From Sphaerochaetaceae bacterium (GTDB lineage: Bacteria > Spirochaetota > Spirochaetia > Sphaerochaetales > Sphaerochaetaceae): DNA of 7,504 nt. Of this stretch, positions 1 to 5,229 are shown one piece after another. Made by a program: the position numbers and the translations under genes. The notes beneath the pieces are model-generated. The model ran no database searches and was not told the origin of the DNA. It saw nothing but the letters and a program-made list of their open reading frames with translations. Within the stretch, counting starts at the first letter, position 1, and each line of letters opens with the position of its first letter. Location: the NCBI GenBank assembly GCA_023231265.1, contig JALNVT010000125.1, forward strand, positions 1 to 7,504, read 5' to 3'.

Positions 1-1709
1 CAACAGGATCCTCTACAACAGGTACTTCAACTGTATCTGGGGATAGCACAAGAACATCCAATCTTATTAGCACAAAAAATAGTGCAAGCAATAAGATGCT
101 TGATCTTATCAATTTGCAACTTATGAAATATAGTGATGGTGATGCTTATACAAATAAAATCATTGTTGAATATGGCAAGGCTGCTTTAGAGATCATAAAG
201 GATGATATTGAACTTCAAGCACTTGAAGAGAGATCTAAGGTCTACAATGATGAGCTAGACCAACTTCCATTGATTGAAAGAAAGGTAACTGATCTTGAAA
301 GAAACGTAACTGTACTTCAAACTGTAGGTGTTGATTTGAGATCAATGCTGGAACAGGTTAAATTAACAGAAGCAGCTGTATCTGGTAATGTAACTGTAAT
401 TGATGCGGCTATTCTTCCTCTCATTCCTGTTTCTCCAAATAAGCTACTGATAATGGCTGTTGCTGTACTTTTGGGTATGGCTCTTGGTTTCTTGATGTGT
501 ATCATTGCAAACATCCGCGATAATGCCCTAAATACGAGAGAGGATGTAAAAAAGATTGTTGGTAGTGAGATTCCTCTTCTTGGCTGGATTCCATTAATTG
601 AAGAAGAAGAAGTGAAATCTGAAGAGGAGAAAGCTAAAAAAATCAAACATCCGGCAATATATGTTTATAACAATCCTACTGCTCTCGAGTCTGAAAAATA
701 TATGTCCATCACATCAAATCTGATTTACGGAAAGAATTTGATTAATAACCAGGTAATTTCAATAACTTCATGTGATGTCAGCAGTGGTAAGAGTACCATA
801 ATTTCTAATATTGGTATGTGTTTGGCACAGATGGGATCAAAGGTTATAATTATCGATGGTGACTTTAGAATGCCGTCTGTATTATCAAGATTTGGATACA
901 CCAAATCAAAGATAGGTATGGTTGAAGTAATTTTAGGTAAAAAGAAACTTGAAGAGGTCATTGTCCAACCAATTGATAATGTTCCAACTTTGAATGTTCT
1001 TCCTGTTGGTCACAGACCACAGGTCCCATCATCTATTTTAGCTCACCCACTGATTAAAGATATGATGGATGTATTGAGAGCCAACTATGATTATATATTG
1101 ATTGATGCTCCTCCTATTGATTATGCTGCAGAAGTAATTGCTATTGGTAAGATGAGTGATACTGTTTTGTTGAATACAAGATTTGCTGTCACAACCAAAG
1201 ATGAATTGAAAGAGCTACTTGAAAACTTAAATGTTGTTCATGATAGAATTGGTGGTGTCATCTTCAATGGTTTTGTTCCATCTACTGGTGATCATGGTAG
1301 CTTTGGTGGAAAATATGGCTACGGACATGGATATGGAAAGAGTTCTTATAGCTATGCCTATGATGCTTATACTGATGGTAAGAAGAGAAAAGTTAAATAT
1401 ATGTCTAAGTCCAAAGCAAAGAGACTAGCAAATAAAAAATATAAAGCCAATCTTGCAGAAAGAGGAAAAAGAGATGCTTTCTTCAGCAGTCAGAAAAAAT
1501 ATGCTCCAGTTAAAAATACTCTCAATTTATCTGAAGAAGCTTCAACAGCATCTGAATATTTCCAGAAAGTTGTTGCTGATGCATTGCAGTATTCAAAGGT
1601 AAACTTCAATTCTACTGGAGAAAAAGTAAATGAAAATCTTTCTTATGATTCAATTCTTGATGATTTGGAAAATGATAGAGATGCTTTTGGAAAGAATCCA
1701 AAAGAATAA
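1..1709 (+). CDS. Polysaccharide co-polymerase / BY-kinase fusion (Wzc or CpsC-CpsD type), 5'-truncated
   Basis: The reading frame is open from base 3, so the start lies outside the window; 568 residues are visible (residue 1 = codon at base 3). It probably controls chain length and export of an exopolysaccharide at the inner membrane, with a cytoplasmic autophosphorylating tyrosine kinase. Visible in order: a Ser/Thr-rich stretch (1-30); a charged, helical, coiled-coil-like extracytoplasmic part (about 60-125); the Pro-rich LPLIPVSPNK motif (138-147) typical of Wzz-type co-polymerases; a membrane helix (147-171); then a kinase domain with Walker A SSGKST (260-265), Walker A' VIIIDGDFRMP (281-291) and Walker B YILIDAPP (364-371). 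Seven tyrosines cluster at 438-456, the usual phosphorylation cluster. Unusually, 112 residues follow it: a Lys/Arg-rich stretch, then an acidic end. The EX2RX2R motif reads E-KY-M-SI-T (231-237), so both arginines are absent. The stop is TAA. The fusion type is clear; the sugar made is unknown. Confidence 0.9.
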   Translation, partial: TGSSTTGTSTVSGDSTRTSNLISTKNSASNKMLDLINLQLMKYSDGDAYTNKIIVEYGKAALEIIKDDIELQALEERSKVYNDELDQLPLIERKVTDLERNVTVLQTVGVDLRSMLEQVKLTEAAVSGNVTVIDAAILPLIPVSPNKLLIMAVAVLLGMALGFLMCIIANIRDNALNTREDVKKIVGSEIPLLGWIPLIEEEEVKSEEEKAKKIKHPAIYVYNNPTALESEKYMSITSNLIYGKNLINNQVISITSCDVSSGKSTIISNIGMCLAQMGSKVIIIDGDFRMPSVLSRFGYTKSKIGMVEVILGKKKLEEVIVQPIDNVPTLNVLPVGHRPQVPSSILAHPLIKDMMDVLRANYDYILIDAPPIDYAAEVIAIGKMSDTVLLNTRFAVTTKDELKELLENLNVVHDRIGGVIFNGFVPSTGDHGSFGGKYGYGHGYGKSSYSYAYDAYTDGKKRKVKYMSKSKAKRLANKKYKANLAERGKRDAFFSSQKKYAPVKNTLNLSEEASTASEYFQKVVADALQYSKVNFNSTGEKVNENLSYDSILDDLENDRDAFGKNPKE

Positions 1710-1771
1710 GTATAAATAGAATAAATATATATTATGTAAATAATTATTTTGTTTTAAATAGTAGTTTAAAT

Positions 1772-1824
1772 GCTGTCCTATTGAAAATTAATTAATTGAA
1801 AATTAAGATATCCAATAGGACTGC
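1772..1824 (+). terminator. Inverted repeat, possible terminator of the EPS transcript
   Basis: The 62 nt after the kinase stop codon (1710-1771) are AT-rich with nothing recognisable. Then GTCCTATTG (1775-1783) pairs perfectly with CAATAGGAC (1813-1821). After a T-T mismatch, two more G-C pairs form (1772-1773 with 1823-1824). The 29-nt loop is almost all A/T and holds a direct repeat of attgaaaattaa (1780-1791 and 1795-1806). The 3' side continues TTTGAATTATTTT, which is U-rich but not a clean U tract. This could be a weak or bidirectional terminator ending the EPS operon. The long loop and imperfect U tract also allow a protein-binding operator flanking the candidate pyr promoter. Confidence 0.4.
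1781..1809 (+). promoter_or_regulatory. Candidate sigma-70 promoter for the pyr operon
   Basis: TTGAAA (1781-1786, 5/6 to the -35 consensus) is followed after 17 nt by TAAGAT (1804-1809, 4/6 to the -10 consensus). Transcription would start near 1815-1818, about 90 nt before the leader ORF. An alternative is TGGACA (1849-1854, 5/6) with the poor -10 TAATGT (1872-1877) at 17 nt spacing, which would start near 1884. In such AT-rich DNA either could be chance, but a promoter is needed somewhere between the EPS gene and the leader ORF if the pyr operon is transcribed on its own. Confidence 0.3.
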
Positions 1825-1849
1825 TTTGAATTATTTTGCGTTAGGTACT

Positions 1850-1879
1850 GGACATTAATCAAAAATTTGGTTAATGTTC
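1850..1879 (+). promoter_or_regulatory. Hairpin / dyad upstream of the leader ORF
   Basis: Bases 1850-1860 pair with 1869-1879 over 11 bp, including two G-U wobbles, around the loop aaaaattt. The core arms are ACATTAA and TTAATGT. The 3' side is not followed by a U run, so it is not a normal terminator. It lies 13 nt before the leader ribosome binding site. It may be a 5' mRNA hairpin that protects the leader or pauses polymerase, or an operator if the downstream promoter candidate is used. The structure is seen in the sequence; its role is inferred. Confidence 0.4.
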
Positions 1880-1892
1880 GTTAAAAATATTC

Positions 1893-1900
1893 GGGGAGAG
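1893..1900 (+). promoter_or_regulatory. Ribosome binding site of the leader ORF
   Basis: GGGGAGAG lies 3 nt before the ATG at 1904, or 5 nt if GGAG at 1895-1898 is the core. It is a strong purine-rich Shine-Dalgarno in an otherwise AT-rich intergenic stretch, and it is the main reason to believe the 30-codon ORF is translated. Confidence 0.65.
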
Positions 1901-1903
1901 ACC

Positions 1904-1996
1904 ATGATAAAACCACGTATAAGAAAAAAAACTTATGTTAATTATCCTATAAATGTCTTATTATTCTCTTTTACTTTATTTTTATTTATTTGTTAA
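1904..1996 (+). CDS. Putative pyr operon leader peptide (PyrL-like), 30 aa
   Basis: This short ORF (ATG 1904, TAA 1994-1996) has a good Shine-Dalgarno and lies between the candidate promoter and the pyrBI attenuator. The product starts MIKPRIRKKTYVNY, basic, and ends in a hydrophobic run rich in Leu and Phe (VLLFSFTLFLFIC). That composition follows from its 3' half being U-rich DNA read as UUU and UUA codons, so the act of translation rather than the peptide is probably what matters. The stop codon shares its last two bases with the 5' base of the terminator stem at 1995-2019. A ribosome reaching the stop would therefore cover the 5' arm and block the terminator, as known for enterobacterial pyrBI and pyrE attenuation. 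There is no sequence likeness to E. coli PyrL; the analogy is architectural. A genuine small membrane protein is the alternative. Confidence 0.62.
   Translation: MIKPRIRKKTYVNYPINVLLFSFTLFLFIC
1956..1991 (+). promoter_or_regulatory. U-rich, G-free candidate pause tract in the leader
   Basis: There is no G on the + strand between 1955 and 1992, and 27 of 37 bases from 1958 to 1994 are T. It lies immediately upstream of the attenuator. In the established E. coli pyrBI mechanism, low UTP makes RNA polymerase pause in a U-rich tract at this position so that the leader ribosome can catch up. The composition is seen directly; the pausing role is inferred. Confidence 0.5.
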
Positions 1997-2026
1997 TCAG
2001 TCTTTTTAGTAGACTGATTTTTTTTT
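1995..2026 (+). terminator. Intrinsic terminator acting as attenuator ahead of pyrBI
   Basis: AATCAGTCT (1995-2003) pairs perfectly with AGACTGATT (2011-2019) over 9 bp around the 7-nt loop ttttagt. A run of nine T (2018-2026) follows directly, partly inside the stem. Only three pairs are G-C, so the hairpin is modest, but the U tract is long. It sits between the leader stop codon and the pyrBI ribosome binding site, inside the presumed transcript, which fits conditional termination (attenuation) rather than the end of a gene. No PyrR-type anti-antiterminator was recognised upstream. Confidence 0.8.
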
Positions 2027-2045
2027 GGACTTATATTTTTTATTT

Positions 2046-2050
2046 GGAGA
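2046..2050 (+). promoter_or_regulatory. Ribosome binding site that sets the pyrBI start
   Basis: GGAGA lies 7 nt before the ATG at 2058. It favours this start over the in-frame TTG at 2025, which falls inside the U tract of the terminator and has no ribosome binding site. Confidence 0.8.
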
Positions 2051-2057
2051 AAAAGAA

Positions 2058-3656
2058 ATGAAAAACGCGTTTGTTGGAAGATCATTATGTGTAATTGAGG
2101 ATTTCAGTATTGAAGAGAGACAGTATCTTTTCAGTAAAATTAGAGAGTTGAAGGCTGCGGTTAGAGCAGAAGATTTAGAAGCACAACAGAAATTTAGACT
2201 TGAAGATCCAAACTTCGGTATTTATGAGGTTTTCCTTGAGGATTCAACAAGAACAAAAGAATCTTTCAGAAACGCAGCAAAATTTCATCATGCAAAAGTA
2301 TCAGAGCTTGCAACAAGCTCTTCTTCATTCAATAAGGGTGAGAGTTACGCAGATACATTCAATACTTTAACTGGTTATTCAAATAAAATATTTATTGTAC
2401 GTTCTAAAGTTGAAGGGGTTTGTGCCCACCTGGCAAAAGAATGTGCTGAATTTGCAAACAGAAATGAATTGACCAAAGTTCCTTCATTTATAAATGCAGG
2501 GGATGGTAGACATGAACATCCAACACAGGAACTTTTAGACGAGTACACTTTCTTAGAAGATAATGATTTTAATTATGACAATCTTCACGTAGCTTTAGTT
2601 GGTGATTTATTTCATGGAAGAACAGTGCATTCAAAAGCTAAGGGTCTTTCAATTTTTAAAAATGTAACAGTAGATTTAGTAGCTCCAAAGGAACTGGGAA
2701 TGCCAGATTCATATCTACTCATTATGAAAGAAAATGGCTTCACTGTTAATCTATATTCTTCAATTGATGAATATTTAAACAGTGGTAATGTAGCAAAGCA
2801 GTGGTATTTTACCAGACCTCAACTCGAAAGAATGGGCGAACAAATTTTAAAGAGGCAGGATGAATTGAGAGCTTCAATAACTTTCAAAAAGGAATTCATG
2901 GATAGACTTCCTGAAGGTTCAAAATTTTATCACCCTCTACCACGTCACAAGATGTTTCCAACAATTCCAACCTTCTTAGACAAAACAAGTTTGAATGGAT
3001 GGGAAAGACAATCAATAAATGGTATGTACACTAGAATATGTCTATTAGGATTGCTTGGTGGTTCTATAGGTTCTGATTTCATTCCTACAAGACCTGTTGT
3101 TAAAGAGAACTTCCAGGATGAAGAGTATATCTTTGAAGTGGAACCAAAAAATGCAAGCAAAACAAAAGAATATAGTGAAGGTGTAAATCCTATATCTAAT
3201 GGTATTGTAATTGATCACATTGGAGTGGGCGACAATCCTGAAGAAATCAGAGAGCACATGAGTTTGATTGTTAAGGTATTGGAGCTCAATGGAAAAGGTG
3301 GAGAATGGGTAAGCCAAGGTAAAGAAGATAAATATAAAGGTATAATCTTTAGACCTGGTGATATAGAGTTCAGTAGAAAAGAATTGAAGAGACTGGCAGC
3401 AGTTGCTTCTGGTTGTACTTTAAATATAATTAAAAATAAGAAAGTAGTTAAAAAATACAGAACAACATTACCACCAAGAATTTATAACTTTGATGATTTA
3501 GCTTGTACAAATGAAAACTGCATATCCAATCCAGCAAACGGAGAAGGCGTTCCTGCAATGTTCCATAAGACAAGTGATAACAAATATGAATGCATATACT
3601 GTGGTAAGAATCATAGCTTTACAGAGATATGGAATAACGTAAAAAAGAAGAACTAA
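2058..3656 (+). CDS. pyrBI: Aspartate carbamoyltransferase, catalytic-regulatory (PyrB-PyrI) fusion
   Basis: The 532-aa product condenses carbamoyl phosphate with L-aspartate to carbamoyl aspartate, the committed step of pyrimidine synthesis. Catalytic part (about 1-345): STRTK phosphate loop (63-67); SSFNKGE (89-95, with the active-site Lys93 donated across the trimer); HPTQ (154-157); VGDLFHGRTVHS (181-192); TRPQ (252-255, Arg and Gln that bind aspartate); HPLPR (292-296). A charged linker (about 345-378) joins a complete PyrI-like part (about 380-530). That part has the VIDHI nucleotide-site motif (384-388), Lys466 at the position of E. coli Lys94, and a zinc site C483-x4-C488-x23-C512-x2-C515 with spacing identical to E. 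coli PyrI. E. coli carries the two chains as separate genes; fusions are known, for example in Thermotoga. Allosteric control by CTP or UTP is therefore likely. It is the first enzyme gene of the operon, directly behind the attenuator, and pyrE follows after 10 nt. Confidence 0.95.
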   Translation: MKNAFVGRSLCVIEDFSIEERQYLFSKIRELKAAVRAEDLEAQQKFRLEDPNFGIYEVFLEDSTRTKESFRNAAKFHHAKVSELATSSSSFNKGESYADTFNTLTGYSNKIFIVRSKVEGVCAHLAKECAEFANRNELTKVPSFINAGDGRHEHPTQELLDEYTFLEDNDFNYDNLHVALVGDLFHGRTVHSKAKGLSIFKNVTVDLVAPKELGMPDSYLLIMKENGFTVNLYSSIDEYLNSGNVAKQWYFTRPQLERMGEQILKRQDELRASITFKKEFMDRLPEGSKFYHPLPRHKMFPTIPTFLDKTSLNGWERQSINGMYTRICLLGLLGGSIGSDFIPTRPVVKENFQDEEYIFEVEPKNASKTKEYSEGVNPISNGIVIDHIGVGDNPEEIREHMSLIVKVLELNGKGGEWVSQGKEDKYKGIIFRPGDIEFSRKELKRLAAVASGCTLNIIKNKKVVKKYRTTLPPRIYNFDDLACTNENCISNPANGEGVPAMFHKTSDNKYECIYCGKNHSFTEIWNNVKKKN

Positions 3657-3666
3657 GGAGAATCAA

Positions 3667-4365
3667 ATGAAAACAATTGAGCAGATTATAAGTGAAGCAG
3701 GAGATAGACTTGCAGATATAGCATTGAAACTTGGAGCAATTAAATTGCAACCAAACAACCCTTTTACATGGGCATCTGGATATAGAATGCCGATTTATAA
3801 CGATAACAGAAGACTTTTAGCTGACCCTGAAGCTAGAAATTTAATTGCAGATACTTTTGCTCAGATGATTGAAGCTTTAGGAGAGGATTTTGACAATATT
3901 GCAGGTACATCAACTGCAGGAATTCCTCATGCTACAACTCTTGCAGATAAACTTGCAAAACCAATGAGTTATGTTAGATCAGGCAGTAAAGATCATGGGA
4001 CTGGACAGCAAATTGAAGGTCTTGGTGATTCTCATAGTTATGAAGGAGCTAAGGTTCTATTAATAGAAGATTTGATTTCAACAGGTGGTTCTTCAATAAG
4101 TGCTGTTAAAGCAATAGTAGAAGAAGGTGGAGTTTGTCCATATACATTTGCAATCTTTACTTACGGCTTATCTCAATCAGTTACAGCTTTTGAATCTCTT
4201 GATCCTAGCTGTAAGTTCTATACAATTATGAATTATGATGTGATGGTAAAAAGAGCAATACAATCAGGATATGTAGACGAACGCAACGCAAAAGCTTTGA
4301 TTGAATGGAGAGAAGACCCATTCGGATGGGGCGAGAAGAATGGTTTTGCAAAAGTAGAAAGATAA
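3667..4365 (+). CDS. pyrE: Orotate phosphoribosyltransferase
   Basis: The 232-aa protein transfers the phosphoribosyl group of PRPP to orotate, giving orotidine 5'-monophosphate, the penultimate UMP step. The PRPP-binding signature is VLLIEDLISTGGSS (130-143), with the two acidic residues E134 and D135. The flexible catalytic loop, SGSKDHGTGQQIEG (105-118), carries Lys108 and His110. FTWASGYRMPIY (33-44) is the N-terminal substrate region of the family. The length is typical. AAGGAG at 3655-3660 overlaps the pyrBI stop codon and sits 6 nt before the ATG. It is cotranscribed with the neighbouring genes, and pyrF follows after 9 nt. Confidence 0.96.
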   Translation: MKTIEQIISEAGDRLADIALKLGAIKLQPNNPFTWASGYRMPIYNDNRRLLADPEARNLIADTFAQMIEALGEDFDNIAGTSTAGIPHATTLADKLAKPMSYVRSGSKDHGTGQQIEGLGDSHSYEGAKVLLIEDLISTGGSSISAVKAIVEEGGVCPYTFAIFTYGLSQSVTAFESLDPSCKFYTIMNYDVMVKRAIQSGYVDERNAKALIEWREDPFGWGEKNGFAKVER

Positions 4366-4374
4366 GGAGCTGAT

Positions 4375-5229
4375 ATGAATTACAACGATACTTTACTGGA
4401 TAGTGCTAAAAAAACTGGCAACATTACATGCATGGGACTTGATCCAAAACTTGAGGTATTACCTGAGGGAATGGAATTGGTAGAATTTTTTGAATTGTTG
4501 TTTGAAAAAATGATAGAAAAAAAATTAATTCCATCTGCATTCAAACCAAATATTGGGTATTATCAATCTCTTGATAAACCAAGAGAAGGGAATTTTACTG
4601 GATCAAAAGCACTTGCAAAAGTATTAGACCTGTTAGAAAAGTATTTTCCTGGTATCCCAGTAATTCTTGATTCAAAACGTGGTGACATAGCAAGAAGTAG
4701 CCTCAACTATGAGATTGAGGCCTTCGATTGCTGGAAGACTGATGCTGTAACTGTATCTCCATATATGGGAACAGATTCTGTTTCTCCATTTCAGGTGGAA
4801 GGAAAAGGTATCTATGTTTTGAATAGAACCAGCAATCCTGGAGGCAAGGATTTACAGAATCTTATCTGTGATGATGAAAAACCTCTTTACTTGAATGTCA
4901 GTGCTAAAATAGTAGAATGGTCTGAAGGTAACAAAGGACTTGGAGCTGTTGTTGGAGCAACTTCAATGAAAGAATTATCTGATATCAGTCAATATTACAG
5001 TGATAAGGAGATTCCAATGTTGATACCTGGTGTTGGCTCTCAAGGTGGATCTGCAACAGATGTAATCGAAGTTTTAAATAAAACTGGATATCCTCTTTAT
5101 TTAGCTCGCATAAACAGCTCAAGTGGTCTGACTCATCCTTGGAAGAAAGGTTCAGCTCCTGAGAACTGGATTGATATGTGTACATCATCAATTGCGAAAT
5201 TATTAGAAGAAACAAAGGTACAATTTTAA
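4375..5229 (+). CDS. pyrF: Orotidine 5'-phosphate decarboxylase, type 2
   Basis: The 284-aa enzyme decarboxylates OMP to UMP, the last step of the pathway. The catalytic D-x-K-x-x-D set is in ILDSKRGDIA (97-106: D99, K101, D104). Other family blocks are MGLDP (20-24), FKPNIGYYQ (56-64), DAVTVSPYMGTDS (123-135), VLNRTSNPG (148-156), VVGATS (192-197), LIPGVGSQGG (216-225) and the phosphate-binding end LARINSSSG (243-251). The length near 285 aa and these blocks mark the longer type 2 family (Mycobacterium/Myxococcus-like), not the short form of about 235 aa in E. coli or Bacillus. AAGGAG at 4364-4369 overlaps the pyrE stop. Its own stop overlaps the next start as TAATG, so translation of pyrDK is probably coupled. 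Confidence 0.96.
   Translation: MNYNDTLLDSAKKTGNITCMGLDPKLEVLPEGMELVEFFELLFEKMIEKKLIPSAFKPNIGYYQSLDKPREGNFTGSKALAKVLDLLEKYFPGIPVILDSKRGDIARSSLNYEIEAFDCWKTDAVTVSPYMGTDSVSPFQVEGKGIYVLNRTSNPGGKDLQNLICDDEKPLYLNVSAKIVEWSEGNKGLGAVVGATSMKELSDISQYYSDKEIPMLIPGVGSQGGSATDVIEVLNKTGYPLYLARINSSSGLTHPWKKGSAPENWIDMCTSSIAKLLEETKVQF

Noticed and set aside
317..646. Reverse-strand open frames across the coding regions (for example 317-646, 3045-3317, 6239-6595)
   Set aside because: Each is antisense to a well-recognised gene, lacks a convincing ribosome binding site and gives low-complexity, unrecognisable protein.
1231..1428. Second + strand open frame inside the BY-kinase
   Set aside because: It is an alternative frame of the Gly/Tyr-rich coding region, with Met-rich composition from repeated ATGG patterns and no ribosome binding site.
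1738..1749. 12-nt palindrome AAATAATTATTT after the kinase gene
   Set aside because: Only A/T, no loop for an RNA hairpin, and expected by chance in such AT-rich spacer DNA.
1880..1905. PyrR-binding (anti-antiterminator) motif near TCGGGGAGAGACC
   Set aside because: Compared with the known consensus of the form ARUCCNGNGAGGYU, several conserved positions mismatch; the purine run is better explained as the leader ribosome binding site.
2025..2057. TTG at 2025 as an earlier start of pyrBI
   Set aside because: It lies within the terminator U tract, has no ribosome binding site, and would add residues not seen in aspartate transcarbamoylases; ATG 2058 has GGAGA at 7 nt.
2303..2321. 8-bp hairpin with 3-nt loop in pyrBI (AGAGCTTG / CAAGCTCT)
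   Set aside because: It is inside a conserved coding block (SELATSS), has no T run after it and no positional logic; probably chance.
4700..4721. 7-bp inverted repeat in pyrF
   Set aside because: It is short, inside the conserved region after the catalytic motif, and has no T tract; treated as chance.
5178..5228. In-frame ATG at 5178 as an earlier start of pyrDK
   Set aside because: It would overlap the end of pyrF by about 50 nt. The ATG at 5229 overlaps the pyrF stop as TAATG, and the following residues resemble the normal PyrD start.
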